A DNA stretch of 64,000 nt from Oscillospiraceae bacterium (GCA_018110825.1 JAGBCL010000100.1:140734-204733); one strand, 5' to 3'. Shown: positions 36,483 to 45,288, counted from the first letter of the stretch. Made by a program: numbers and translations. The notes: generated by a model not told the origin, from the letters alone.

Positions 36483-36520
36483 ACAAATCCGCTTCCGATT
36501 TTGGTTGGAAGCGGATTTGT
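36483..36520 (+). terminator. adhE terminator
   Basis: ACAAATCCGCTTCC (36483-36496) pairs with GGAAGCGGATTTGT (36507-36520), 14 bp. The T-rich tail is shared with the next promoter's -35. Confidence 0.82.
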
Positions 36521-36548
36521 TGACTTTTGTAGGGTGTAGTGATATAAT
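36520..36548 (+). promoter_or_regulatory. Promoter of the HD/GNAT pair
   Basis: TTGACT, 17 nt, TATAAT, starting in the last base of the adhE terminator. Confidence 0.65.
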
Positions 36549-36582
36549 TTTATATTATAAATTCTGATTGGAGAAATACTCG

Positions 36583-37038
36583 GTGAATAGAATTGAACAA
36601 GTCAGAAAAACAGTTGATAACATTTTATTGAATATGACAGACAATGAAGAAAGAAGATGTGCATATATACATTTATATGGTGTTTCTCAAGCTTGTGCTC
36701 TCATTGCTCAAAAACGTAAAATAAATGTTGAACTGGCTGTTATAGCTGGTATGTTACATGATATTTCTTCTTATGCAACAATGGACTCAAATGACCACGC
36801 ACATAAAAGTTCCGTAATGGCAAGGGATATTTTAAAATCGCTTGATTTGTTTTCTGAAAATGAAATATATTTAATTAGTGTGGCAATTTACAATCATAGC
36901 GATAAATCAACTGTACATAACGAATTAGACGAGCTTTTGAAGGATGCTGATGTAATGCAGCATATTTTGTATAATCCGCTTTTTGAAATAAAGCCAAAAG
37001 AACAGCAACGTTTCAATAATTTGGTTAATGAATTTTAG
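36583..37038 (+). CDS. HD-domain phosphohydrolase
   Basis: A 151-residue HD-superfamily hydrolase: metal ligands His in YIHLYGVSQAC, HD in GMLHDISSY (about residue 62) and Asp in LLKDADVMQH (about 127). Starts at GTG 36583 with TTGGAG 9 nt upstream. Substrate is probably a nucleotide or phosphoester; not assignable. Confidence 0.85.
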   Translation: MNRIEQVRKTVDNILLNMTDNEERRCAYIHLYGVSQACALIAQKRKINVELAVIAGMLHDISSYATMDSNDHAHKSSVMARDILKSLDLFSENEIYLISVAIYNHSDKSTVHNELDELLKDADVMQHILYNPLFEIKPKEQQRFNNLVNEF

Positions 37039-37064
37039 TTGAATATATAGAAAGGCTGAACATT

Positions 37065-37499
37065 ATGGAGTTTATAATACGTGAACTTATGCTAAATGAC
37101 AGCGATGGTATTTACCGACTTAACACAGATGAAATGGGATATGAATTTTCACTTGACGAAACAAAGGAAAAGCTGTTGAAGCTAATCAACAGCGACTCTG
37201 ACAAAATTTTTGTTGCTGTAATCGGTGATGAAGTTATTGGATATGTTCACGCTAATGATTATGATTTAATTTATGCTCCGCATATGAAAAATATTATGGG
37301 GATTGCTGTTGCTGAAAAATACAAGAGAAACGGTGTCGGCAAGGCTTTGCTTTCAGAAGTTGAAATGTGGGCTAAAGAAACAAATGCAAAGGGCATACGC
37401 TTGGTTTCGGGTGCGACTCGGACAGGTGCTCACAAGTTTTATCACAACTGCGGTTATGACGGTGACAAGGCTCAAATTAATATGAGCAAAATGTTTTAA
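37065..37499 (+). CDS. GNAT acetyltransferase
   Basis: A 144-residue GNAT protein with the acetyl-CoA loop GIAVAEKYKRNGVGKALLSE (V-x-x-x-x-R-x-G-V-G-x-A; about residues 84-103) and the C-terminal AHKFYHNCGY. AGAAAGGCTG precedes the ATG. Probably co-transcribed with the HD gene. Substrate unknown. Confidence 0.9.
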   Translation: MEFIIRELMLNDSDGIYRLNTDEMGYEFSLDETKEKLLKLINSDSDKIFVAVIGDEVIGYVHANDYDLIYAPHMKNIMGIAVAEKYKRNGVGKALLSEVEMWAKETNAKGIRLVSGATRTGAHKFYHNCGYDGDKAQINMSKMF

Positions 37500-37509
37500 T
37501 AGAAGATTT

Positions 37510-37545
37510 AACCCGTGAGGAATTGACTTCACGGGTTGCGTTATT
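37510..37545 (+). terminator. Terminator after the GNAT gene
   Basis: AACCCGTGA (37510-37518) pairs with TCACGGGTT (37529-37537), then a T-rich stretch. Confidence 0.8.
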
Positions 37546-37557
37546 TTAATGAAATTA

Positions 37558-37587
37558 TTGACCTATATCAATATTGTGTGGTATAAT
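37558..37587 (+). promoter_or_regulatory. Promoter of the phosphatase/NUDIX/GTPase unit
   Basis: TTGACC, 18 nt, TATAAT. Confidence 0.6.
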
Positions 37588-37616
37588 TTTTATATATGTA
37601 CTTATGGAGGTACGCT

Positions 37617-38192
37617 ATGACCACGATTTATTTTGTACGGCACGCTAAGCCTGATAAAACTATACACGATGACCGCACGCGTCCTCTTACTGCGGAGGGG
37701 CTTGCTGACTCGGAAAGGGTTACGGAATTGCTGAAGGACAGGGGTATTGACCTGCTTATGTCCAGTCCGTACAAGCGGAGTATGGACACAATCGGCGGAC
37801 TTGCTGAGGTGCTTGGAATGGAGATTGTTACAGATTATGATTTCCGTGAGCGTGAGGCTGGCGGCTGGCACGGTGACAATTTTCTGCAATACATTGAGGC
37901 ACAATGGGCGGACTTCAACTATCATATTATGGACGGTGAATGTCTTGCTTCGGTGCAGGAGCGGAATATCCGTGCGCTGAAAAAGGTGCTTACTGAACAC
38001 GATGGAAAGACGGTTGTTATCGGTACGCACGGCACGGCTTTAAGCACAATTATCAATTTTTACAAGCCTGAATATAATTTTAACAGCTTTATGCGGATAC
38101 TGAATTTTATGCCGTATGTGGTGAAGATGGAGTTTGATGGAGAGGTGTTTCTTAGTATGAGCGAGGAGCTTATTGTGGAGAAGGTTTGGTAA
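37617..38192 (+). CDS. Histidine phosphatase (phosphoglycerate mutase superfamily)
   Basis: A 191-residue phosphatase with the catalytic histidine in FVRHAKPD (RHG motif as RHA, about residue 8), SSPYKRSMDT (about 55), REREAG and the second histidine in VIGTHGTALST (about 142). ATG 37617 has GGAGG 6 nt upstream. First gene of a tight run of four ending in the GTPase-ribonuclease fusion. Confidence 0.9.
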   Translation: MTTIYFVRHAKPDKTIHDDRTRPLTAEGLADSERVTELLKDRGIDLLMSSPYKRSMDTIGGLAEVLGMEIVTDYDFREREAGGWHGDNFLQYIEAQWADFNYHIMDGECLASVQERNIRALKKVLTEHDGKTVVIGTHGTALSTIINFYKPEYNFNSFMRILNFMPYVVKMEFDGEVFLSMSEELIVEKVW

Positions 38193-38194
38193 TT

Positions 38195-38749
38195 ATGGAC
38201 AGAAACAAATTAGTAGACACTTTGCACAAAATGTCAGTTTCGAAAAGCTGTGCAAACTTTTATTTCAGCTTTGACACGAACTTCTACAATCTTATTCCGT
38301 TAAAGGTCAGCGATAAGCTTATGCTTGCTGCACATGATGATGATTTTCTCATTGACGGATATAAAATCACACGTCTGAAACACATTGAAAAGATTGCTGA
38401 CAAAGGCGGAAAATACAACGAAATTCTTGCCTTGAAAGGAATTAACAAAGGTATTGATGTACCTGAAATAAACATTGAAAATATGCGGTCAGTATGCAAA
38501 CATTTTCTTGATAAACAACAATATATTTCACTTGAATTTGAGAGCAAAAATTATAAATGGAATTTTGCAATCGGTAAGATTATAAAGCTCACTGACAAGC
38601 ACATTCATTTTGCACATTTTGACAGTATGGGTAACTGGAAAAAGAAGTTACTGAAAATAAGATATTCTGATATTTTCATTATTCATTTCTGTGACAGGTA
38701 CACAGAAACATTTTCAAAGCACGTTACACCACTTGAAGCAAAGGAGTAA
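38195..38749 (+). CDS. Hypothetical protein
   Basis: A 184-residue soluble protein, basic in its middle, that I do not recognise. It looks mostly alpha/beta, with FEFESKNYKWNFAIGKI and HIHFAHFDSMGNWKKKLLKIRYSDI suggesting a small beta-barrel (shown in part: FHAHFDSMG region, about residues 150-165). Start is 2 nt after the phosphatase stop, so translation is coupled. Confidence 0.68.
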   Translation: MDRNKLVDTLHKMSVSKSCANFYFSFDTNFYNLIPLKVSDKLMLAAHDDDFLIDGYKITRLKHIEKIADKGGKYNEILALKGINKGIDVPEINIENMRSVCKHFLDKQQYISLEFESKNYKWNFAIGKIIKLTDKHIHFAHFDSMGNWKKKLLKIRYSDIFIIHFCDRYTETFSKHVTPLEAKE

Positions 38750-38753
38750 TTCT

Positions 38754-39245
38754 ATGCCTGAGATTTGGGATTTATATGATAAGAACAAGCAGAAAACGGG
38801 TGGAGTTATTGAGCGTGAACGGGTGCACGAAATTCCGGAGGGGCTTTATCATCTTGCGGTTGATATCTGGGTCAAGACTTCTGACGGGCGGTATCTTATC
38901 ACGCAGAGAAGTGAAAAGAAGCCGACTTATCCGCTTTACTGGGAATGTACTGGCGGTGCGGTTGTAAGTGGTGAAGAAAGCATTGACGGTGCTGTTCGTG
39001 AACTTGTGGAGGAAACGGGTATTCGTGCTGAAAAGGCTGATTTGAAGCTTGTGAACACGGTTGTTTACTCAAATTATATCATGGACGTTTATCTTTATGA
39101 GCGTGATGTGGATATGTCCGAGGTGGTTTTGCAGGAGGATGAGGTTTGCGGTGCGAAGCTTGCGACGGAGGCTGAAATTCTTGCTATGATTGAAAATAAT
39201 GAGTTTGTGGAGCGTGTATGGAAGCGCTTTGCAGAGGTAAAATAA
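38754..39245 (+). CDS. NUDIX hydrolase
   Basis: A 163-residue NUDIX enzyme starting MPEIWDLYDKNKQKTG, a form seen in the YfcD/IPP-isomerase-like group. NUDIX box: GGAVVSGEESIDGAVRELVE followed by ETGI (about residues 65-88). ATG 38754 has AAAGGAG 6 nt upstream. Substrate unknown. 19 nt before the GTPase fusion. Confidence 0.9.
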   Translation: MPEIWDLYDKNKQKTGGVIERERVHEIPEGLYHLAVDIWVKTSDGRYLITQRSEKKPTYPLYWECTGGAVVSGEESIDGAVRELVEETGIRAEKADLKLVNTVVYSNYIMDVYLYERDVDMSEVVLQEDEVCGAKLATEAEILAMIENNEFVERVWKRFAEVK

Positions 39246-39264
39246 ACAGGATTGGAACGATAGA

Positions 39265-41802
39265 ATGAAACGATTGGTAATCGGTATGATAGCCCACGTT
39301 GACTCGGGCAAGACTACGCTTTCGGAAGCTATGCTTTACTCGGCGGGCGAAATCCGCAAGCTTGGCAGGGTTGACCACGGTGACGCTTTTCTTGACACGC
39401 ACTCAATTGAACGAAGCCGTGGTATTACGGTTTTCTCAAAGCAGGCTGTTATGCGTTACGGTGACTGCGACATAACTTTGCTTGACACACCTGGGCACGC
39501 TGATTTTTCTGCTGAAACGGAACGTGCTTTGCAGGCACTTGATTATGCGGTGCTTGTTATCAGCGGTACGGACGGCGTACAGAGTCACACGGAAACGCTG
39601 TGGCGCTTGCTGACGAGGTACAGGATACCTGCGTTTATTTTTGTGAACAAGATGGATATTTCCTCCTATGAGCCGTCGGTGCTTATGGGTGGTTTATGCA
39701 ATCGTTTGGACAGCGGTTGCATTGACTTTTCGGCAATCCGTGACCGTGACGCTTTTTATGAAGAAGTAGCGATGTGCGATGAAAAGCTTATGGAGGAATA
39801 TCTTGAAAGCGGTGAGGTTTCCCCTGAAAGCTTACGCAGGGCAATTTATGAACGAAAGATATTTCCCTGCTTTTTCGGCTCGGCACTGAAAATGAGCGGC
39901 ATTGAGGAATTTCTCAAGGGCTTGGATTTTTACGCTGTGCAAAAGGATTACCCTGCTGAATTCGGTGCGAGGGTGTTCAAGATTACCGAAGAACAGAATG
40001 TGCGTCTTACTCATATAAAAATAACTGGCGGAAGTCTGAAGGTACGCTCGGTTATTGGCGAGGAAAAGATAAATCAGATACGTATTTATTCGGGCACAAA
40101 ATTTCAGGCTGTTGACGAAGTATATGCAGGTGCGGTCTGTGCAGTGACGGGACTTGCTCACAGCTATTCGGGGCAGGGGTTGGGTGCTGAAAGTAACGCT
40201 GACACTCCCCTGCTTGAGCCTGTTCTTACCTACAAGCTTATTCTGCCGCCGAAAACCGATTTACACACGGCACTTACGCAAATGAGAAAACTTGAAGAAG
40301 AAGACCCGCAGCTTCACGTTGTATGGAATGAACAGGCACAGGAAATTCACGTTCAGCTTATGGGTGAAATTCAGCTGGAAATTCTGAAAACTGTTATTGC
40401 TGAACGTTTCGGCTATGAGGCGGAATTCGGAACGGGAAGCATTGTTTACAAGGAAACAATTTCTGACACGGTTGAGGGTATTGGACACTATGAGCCTTTG
40501 CGCCATTATGCGGAGGTACACCTTTTACTTGAACCTGCGGAAAGGGGCAGCGGTTTGCATTTTGCAAGCGATTGTCACGTTGACGACCTTGACCGAAACT
40601 GGCAGAGATTGATTCTTACACATCTTGAAGAAAAAACACACGTTGGCGTGCTGACCGGCTCGCCTATTACGGATATGAAAATCACGCTTATTTCGGGACG
40701 TGCACACCTGAAACACACAGAGGGCGGTGACTTCCGTCAGGCGACTTACCGTGCTGTACGGCAAGGGTTACGCTCGGCAAAAAGCGTACTTTTAGAGCCT
40801 TGGTACAACTTTACGCTGGAAATTCCGTCCGAGTCGGTTGGACGTGCTTTATCCGATATGCAGAGGCTCTCTGCGGAATTTGAGCCGCCTGAAACACTGG
40901 GTGAAACGGCCGTTATAACGGGAAGTGCACCTGTTTCGGAGATGCAGAATTATCGTAGTGAGGTTATAAGCTACACCCATGGTAAGGGTCGGTTGAGCCT
41001 TATTTTGAAAGGCTATTTTCCTTGCCACAATGCTGAAAAGGTTATTGAAGAAATCGGGTACGATTGCGACAGCGACCTTGAAAATACTGCGGACAGTGTG
41101 TTCTGCTCACACGGTGCGGGATTTGTTGTGAAGTGGGATGAAGTTCCGTCACACGCTCACATAAGCGGACGAAAGGAACGTAATGAAAATGCTGACGAGG
41201 AAATTACTGTTCAACAGGTAAGCAGTTACCGTGCGAGGATTGCCGAAGATAAAGAGCTTATGGAAATTTTTGAGCGCACCTACGGCAAGATAAAGCGTGA
41301 TGAACATCACGCTCTGCACACGGAAAAGCACGTACCCCAACAGAAACCACACAAGACCAAGCCTCTTCCTACGGGTCCTGAATATCTGCTTGTTGACGGG
41401 TACAATATTATTTTTGCGTGGGAGGACTTGAACAAGCTTGCAAAGGAAAATCTTGACCTTGCGAGAACTACGCTGATAAACCGTTTATGCAATTATCAGG
41501 GATTCAGGCAGAACAATGTTATTGTTGTTTTTGATGCGTACAGGGTTTCTGGCCATCATCGTGAGGTTGAACAGCATCACAATGTAAGCGTTGTTTACAC
41601 GAAGGAATCGGAAACGGCTGACTCTTACATTGAAAAGGTTACGCACGAACTCAGCAAATCACATCGTGTTCGGGTTGCGACTTCTGACGGAACGGAGCAG
41701 ATTATCATTCTCGGTAACGGTGCGTTCCGTGTTTCTGCGGCAGAATTCGAGGACGAGGTCAAACGTGTTGAATCGGCTATAAGGGAGATTATAGGCGGAT
41801 AA
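39265..41802 (+). CDS. TetM/EF-G-like GTPase fused to YacP/Rae1 NYN ribonuclease domain
   Basis: An 845-residue two-part protein. Residues 1 to about 650 are a translation-factor GTPase of the TetM/EF-G type: G1 AHVDSGKTT, G2 RGIT, G3 DTPGH, G4 NKMD, then domains II-V. The domain-IV loop that TetM uses to eject tetracycline (YSPVST) is absent; the site reads HLKHTEGGDFR, nearer EF-G. After a charged linker, residues about 705-845 match B. subtilis YacP/Rae1, the ribosomal A-site mRNA endonuclease: LLVDGYNIIFAW, VIVVFDAYR, TKESETADSYIEK, VATSDGTEQ and GNGAFRVSA. The GTPase part should dock where the nuclease acts. Resistance to tetracycline should not be assumed. Confidence 0.93.
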   Translation: MKRLVIGMIAHVDSGKTTLSEAMLYSAGEIRKLGRVDHGDAFLDTHSIERSRGITVFSKQAVMRYGDCDITLLDTPGHADFSAETERALQALDYAVLVISGTDGVQSHTETLWRLLTRYRIPAFIFVNKMDISSYEPSVLMGGLCNRLDSGCIDFSAIRDRDAFYEEVAMCDEKLMEEYLESGEVSPESLRRAIYERKIFPCFFGSALKMSGIEEFLKGLDFYAVQKDYPAEFGARVFKITEEQNVRLTHIKITGGSLKVRSVIGEEKINQIRIYSGTKFQAVDEVYAGAVCAVTGLAHSYSGQGLGAESNADTPLLEPVLTYKLILPPKTDLHTALTQMRKLEEEDPQLHVVWNEQAQEIHVQLMGEIQLEILKTVIAERFGYEAEFGTGSIVYKETISDTVEGIGHYEPLRHYAEVHLLLEPAERGSGLHFASDCHVDDLDRNWQRLILTHLEEKTHVGVLTGSPITDMKITLISGRAHLKHTEGGDFRQATYRAVRQGLRSAKSVLLEPWYNFTLEIPSESVGRALSDMQRLSAEFEPPETLGETAVITGSAPVSEMQNYRSEVISYTHGKGRLSLILKGYFPCHNAEKVIEEIGYDCDSDLENTADSVFCSHGAGFVVKWDEVPSHAHISGRKERNENADEEITVQQVSSYRARIAEDKELMEIFERTYGKIKRDEHHALHTEKHVPQQKPHKTKPLPTGPEYLLVDGYNIIFAWEDLNKLAKENLDLARTTLINRLCNYQGFRQNNVIVVFDAYRVSGHHREVEQHHNVSVVYTKESETADSYIEKVTHELSKSHRVRVATSDGTEQIIILGNGAFRVSAAEFEDEVKRVESAIREIIGG

Positions 41803-41839
41803 GAAAGCTACTTTGATTAATTCACCTAAAAATAAAACA

Positions 41840-41876
41840 GGGTACTCCAAAAGGCGACCACCCATACAGAAGTATT
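41840..41876 (+). repeat. Element-end repeat, copy 1
   Basis: GGGTACTC-N14-CCATACAGAAGTATT. The same sequence borders the recombinase gene at 62390-62427, and a diverged inverted copy lies at 48262-48299. Confidence 0.7.
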
Positions 41877-41908
41877 TAATATGTACCGAAAGGTTGTGTA
41901 GGAAAATC

Positions 41909-42361
41909 CTACGCAGCCTTTCTCTTTTTGTCGTAAACCACACTGTCAGCAGTAACCGTTGCGGTCATAACATTGAAACGGAAGCAGATGTCAATCTGCT
42001 GTGTTCTGTGTCCGCTAGACTTGTCGGGTGCGTATACGACAATCTTTTCAATGAATTCGTGCATAATTTCAGGAGTGAGCTTCGGGATTTCAGAATACTT
42101 GCGTACAATTCCGATAAACTGTGCCGTGTCAGCATTCTTTTGCTCCCTTGCTTCAATAAACTGAGATAATTCGGGAATAATCTGTCGAAGCTCCTTCTGC
42201 TCGGCTTCGTAATTCTTCGACATCATCTCAAAGCGCTTATCAGAAATCTTACCAGAAACATTATCTTCGTAAAGCCCTGTAAACAGCTTGTCCAGTTCCA
42301 AAACTCGCTTTTCCGATTGAGCAAGCCTTTTCTTTGCAGCTTTCATCTCGGCAGATTGCTT
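41909..42361 (-). pseudogene. 3' remnant of a large serine recombinase
   Basis: The last ~150 codons of the recombinase encoded at 62461-64000 are repeated here almost unchanged (from about KQSAEMKAAKKRLAQSEKRV to SVVYDKKRKAA), with the same terminator hairpin and flank. No catalytic domain is present. Upstream of about 42361 the sequence switches to an unrelated conjugation gene fragment. Divergence from the intact copy (e.g. FIEAREQK against YIKASEQK) shows it is not a recent duplicate. Confidence 0.88.
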
Positions 42362-42504
42362 GAGAGGTTTTGTATCATATTGAAGATACTTGCGTTCCAC
42401 CCCGACGGAGTTAAGCCTACCTCTGCCGCAATTTCTCCCGTTGCCGCATTGGCGTCGTCGAATATGCCGCCCGAAAAGTAAAGGGACGGATTAACCGTCC
42501 CCAT
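42343..42504 (-). pseudogene. 5' fragment of an integrative-element TrbL-like conjugation gene
   Basis: A 53-residue reading frame beginning MGTVNPSLYFSGGIFDDAN and continuing GEIAAEVGLTPSGWNASIF, then reading out of frame into the recombinase remnant. The SGIFDD...GxIAxxVGxTPxxWNxxIFxMIxNLS pattern is that of the conjugal-transfer membrane protein (TrbL/VirB6-like) of Clostridia integrative elements; the membrane helices that should follow are gone. Family identification is from memory of the pattern. Confidence 0.6.
42476..42501 (-). terminator. Hairpin after the histidine kinase gene
   Basis: Minus strand GGGACGG TTAAT CCGTCCC then TTTACTTTT. It overlaps the start of the conjugation-gene fragment. 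Confidence 0.6.
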
Positions 42505-42516
42505 TAAAGTGATAAT

Positions 42517-43755
42517 TCACTTCGGAGGTATAATAGTTGTCGATAGTAACGGCAACAGTAATCTCACCTTAAATACATTTAATCCGTCAACACTCTCTGC
42601 CCATATTCTGCCGCCATGCTCCTTTACAATACTCTCAGCAATAGAAAGACCTAAACCATAGCTGTGATTTCCACTCCGAGCCTTATCTACACGATAAAAA
42701 CGTTTAAATATATTTTTTAAATCGGTTTTTGATATTGTATCTCCGTGACTTGAAACAGAGAAAATACAGTAATCCCTGTGTTTTTTCAGGCTGACTGTCA
42801 CAGTTGTATTCGGATAGGAGTATTTCATCGCATTGTCAAGAAGAATATCCGCAAGCCTGCAAAGCTGTGTGCTGTCGCCGCTTACAACAATATTATCCTG
42901 TAGTTCACAGCTGAGCGTCAGTCCCTTTTCGTAATAAAGAGGCTCAAACGGAAGTACAGCTTCAGAAATAAGATTACTGAATTCCACATCCTCAAAAGTA
43001 ATTTCCTTTGAATGATTATCGCTCCTTGCAAGCTCTAAAAGGCTTTCAGTAAGCCCTCTCATTTGTTTTGACATTGTGAGTATGCTCTCCGAAAACTGCA
43101 TTCTCTTTTCCGCTGAATGATTTCCTTCCAGCAGCATTTCCGCATTTGTCATTATAACAGTCAGTGGAGTTTTCAGTTCGTGAGAGGCATCGGCAACAAA
43201 TTGCTTCTGCTGATTCCACGCTGTTTCTATGGGCTTCACCGTCCACCTTGCAAGCAGAACACTGATTGCGAAAAACAGTATAAGACTTAATACTGCGATA
43301 AGAATGCAGGTACAAGTAAGCTGTCGGAGTGTTTTGATTTCTCCTGAAATATCAGCAAAGAATATTGCTTCTTCAAAAGGATTGCGTCTTAAATGAAAAC
43401 GCAGGTCATACTCTTCAATAATACCTGTTTCGGCATTTGTGTTCAAAGCCTTATTATATATTTCAGACAGAAGCTCATTATTTGAAAAATCCACAACTTC
43501 ACTGCCCCATGCGTTGTATCGGGTGTCAGGTAATTTATAAACCGCAAACACTGACGGGGGAGCCTTCTGTGGAGCCTTGTTGTGAATATCGTGCTGTTGT
43601 ATGGGCATCATGGAAACGGAACGGAGCATCTGGATACTTTCCTGTTCCATATTCGACTTTGTAAAAAACAGTATCAGCCCGAAAATTACCGCAAGCATTA
43701 CCGTTACAATAGCCATATTTACAACAATAAATTTTCGTCTTAATCGCTTAATCAT
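42517..43755 (-). CDS. Sensor histidine kinase
   Basis: A 412-residue membrane kinase: membrane segment at about residues 10-32, about 115-residue outside sensor region, second membrane segment (about 155-178), dimerisation/phosphoacceptor VADASHELKTPLTVIMTN (His about 205), N box ILLDNAMKYS and G box SYGLGLSIAESIVKEHGG. It autophosphorylates and passes phosphate to the OmpR-type regulator whose gene it overlaps (AATGATTAA). ATG 43755 is used; the longer frame upstream overlaps the regulator gene. Confidence 0.95.
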   Translation of the reverse strand: MIKRLRRKFIVVNMAIVTVMLAVIFGLILFFTKSNMEQESIQMLRSVSMMPIQQHDIHNKAPQKAPPSVFAVYKLPDTRYNAWGSEVVDFSNNELLSEIYNKALNTNAETGIIEEYDLRFHLRRNPFEEAIFFADISGEIKTLRQLTCTCILIAVLSLILFFAISVLLARWTVKPIETAWNQQKQFVADASHELKTPLTVIMTNAEMLLEGNHSAEKRMQFSESILTMSKQMRGLTESLLELARSDNHSKEITFEDVEFSNLISEAVLPFEPLYYEKGLTLSCELQDNIVVSGDSTQLCRLADILLDNAMKYSYPNTTVTVSLKKHRDYCIFSVSSHGDTISKTDLKNIFKRFYRVDKARSGNHSYGLGLSIAESIVKEHGGRIWAESVDGLNVFKVRLLLPLLSTTIIPPK

Positions 43756-44422
43756 TTCCCGCCTCCAGATGATAGCCGAGCCTGCGGATTGCTTCAATTC
43801 GTATATCCGAACCGATGCTCTGAAGCTTTTTACGCAGAAATCCCACATAAACCTCAACGTGATTTTCAACAGCGTTGGAGTCATATCCCCATACCTTTGT
43901 AAGCAGCGTTTCCTTTGAAACGTTGTTTTCTTTTGCCTGCATAAGAAAACGCATTATATCAAATTCTCTTGCGGAAAGGCGAACATTCTTTTTACCGCAG
44001 ATAAGCTTTCCGGATTCAAGGTCAAGATAAGTATTCCCGAATTTCAGTTCATTTACCTGTGCACCCTGTCTGCGGAGAAGTGCATTGACGCAGGCAAGAA
44101 GCTCTCTTGAATCAAATGGCTTTGTAAGGTAATAGTCCGCACCTGCATTGAGTCCCTCTATTCTGTCTTCAAGACTTGATTTTGCAGTCAGCATAAGAAT
44201 AGGTGTTGCACAACGGTGTGCACGGACACGTCTCGCAACCTCATATCCGTCCATTTCGGGCATCATTACATCAAGTATCAGCAAATCATAAATGCCAAGC
44301 TCCGCATATTCTCTGCCGCTTTTTCCGTCGTATACAGCTTCCGTTTCAAAGCCTTTGGATTCAAGCAAATCACAGAGAGATTTTGCGAGCAGTTTTTCGT
44401 CCTCTATAACAAGTATCTTCAT
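43748..44422 (-). CDS. OmpR/PhoB-family response regulator
   Basis: A 224-residue DNA-binding regulator: receiver domain with EDE (about residues 8-10), phospho-Asp in LLILDVMMPEMDG (about 51), Lys in YYLTKPFD (about 100), and a C-terminal winged helix (LSAREFDIMRFLM, VEVYVGFLRKKL, IRRLGYHL). GAGGTG precedes ATG 44422. Its promoter contains a TTCAGC-N5-TTCAGC direct repeat, consistent with autoregulation, and a matching repeat stands before the divergent VTC operon. Confidence 0.95.
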   Translation of the reverse strand: MKILVIEDEKLLAKSLCDLLESKGFETEAVYDGKSGREYAELGIYDLLILDVMMPEMDGYEVARRVRAHRCATPILMLTAKSSLEDRIEGLNAGADYYLTKPFDSRELLACVNALLRRQGAQVNELKFGNTYLDLESGKLICGKKNVRLSAREFDIMRFLMQAKENNVSKETLLTKVWGYDSNAVENHVEVYVGFLRKKLQSIGSDIRIEAIRRLGYHLEAGND

Positions 44423-44438
44423 AACCATCACCTCTTAC

Positions 44439-44467
44439 ATTATAATACTACATTTTGCTGAAATCAA
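44439..44467 (-). promoter_or_regulatory. Response regulator promoter
   Basis: Minus strand TTGATT, 17 nt, TATAAT; the -35 lies inside the TTCAGC repeat. Confidence 0.65.
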
Positions 44468-44473
44468 GCTGAA
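44457..44473 (-). promoter_or_regulatory. PhoB-like direct repeat at the regulator promoter
   Basis: Read on the minus strand: TTCAGC-TTGAT-TTCAGC, an 11-bp period direct repeat. Confidence 0.6.
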
Positions 44474-44536
44474 AAAGCTTTCAGCATTCAGGTTTCATTA
44501 TCTTTTCACCGCTTTTTCATATTGGCTGAAACTCTT

Positions 44537-44568
44537 TTCAGCGTTAATTCAGCATAGAGTGTTAAAAT
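44537..44568 (+). promoter_or_regulatory. PhoB-like direct repeat and -10 of the VTC operon
   Basis: TTCAGC-GTTAA-TTCAGC (44537-44553), 11-bp period, then 9 nt to a -10-like TAAAAT (44563-44568). No -35 consensus is present; the repeat sits where the -35 would be, as in PhoB-activated promoters. Confidence 0.6.
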
Positions 44569-44592
44569 TAAAACAGAAACGAGGTGATAGCT

Positions 44593-45264
44593 ATGGATTT
44601 CAGACACGAATGGAAGCATGAAATCAACTACTCGGATATGATTATACTTCGACAGCGGCTTAAGGCAGTGATGAAGCCTGATGAAAATGCAGTCGACGGA
44701 AAGTATTTTATCCGAAGTCTTTATTTTGACAACATTTCGGACAAGGCTCTGCATGAGAAAATTGACGGCGTCAACTGCCGTGAAAAATTCCGCATACGCT
44801 ACTACAATGACGATACTTCCCTCATTCATCTTGAAAAGAAATCAAAAATAAACGGTCTTGGCAACAAGCAGAGTGCAAATCTTTCAGCGGAGGAAGCACA
44901 GAAAATTGTTGACGGCGATTTTGACTGGATGATTGACTGTGACAGACCTCTTGTGCAGGAGCTTTACTCCAAAATGAAATCACAGGGACTGCGCCCGAAA
45001 ACAATCGTGGATTATACTAGAGAGCCATTTGTATTTTCAGCAGGAAATGTCCGTGTAACCCTTGATTACGATATACGCACAGGACTTTACTGTACGGATT
45101 TTTTTAATCCCGATTGTATTACAATTCCTGCTGGGAATGCGCCGATTATTCTCGAAGTTAAATGGGACGAGTTTCTGCCATCTGTTATTCGTGATATTGT
45201 TCAGCTTGAAAGCAGGCATACAGCCGCTTTCTCAAAATATGCAGCATGCCGTATTTACGGCTAA
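44593..45264 (+). CDS. VTC-domain polyphosphate-polymerase-like protein
   Basis: A 223-residue soluble protein of the VTC (Vtc4-like triphosphate tunnel) family: FRHEWKHEINYSD, IRSLYFDN, REKFRIRYYN, IHLEKKSK, TIVDYTREPF, RVTLDYDIRTG and ILEVKWDEFLP carry the tunnel's basic and acidic residues. In yeast this fold makes polyphosphate from ATP; the bacterial protein's product is not shown. ATG 44593 has GAGGTG upstream. First of the VTC-DUF4956-CotH unit. Confidence 0.92.
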   Translation: MDFRHEWKHEINYSDMIILRQRLKAVMKPDENAVDGKYFIRSLYFDNISDKALHEKIDGVNCREKFRIRYYNDDTSLIHLEKKSKINGLGNKQSANLSAEEAQKIVDGDFDWMIDCDRPLVQELYSKMKSQGLRPKTIVDYTREPFVFSAGNVRVTLDYDIRTGLYCTDFFNPDCITIPAGNAPIILEVKWDEFLPSVIRDIVQLESRHTAAFSKYAACRIYG

Positions 45265-45288
45265 ATAATTAAAAAGGAGATTAAACCA

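Noticed and set aside
39265-41802. Tetracycline resistance protein
   Set aside because: GTPase resembles TetM overall but lacks the domain-IV loop needed to displace the drug and carries a nuclease domain.
42517-43884. Histidine kinase start at 43884
   Set aside because: That extension lies inside the response regulator gene; ATG 43755 overlaps its stop in the usual coupled way.
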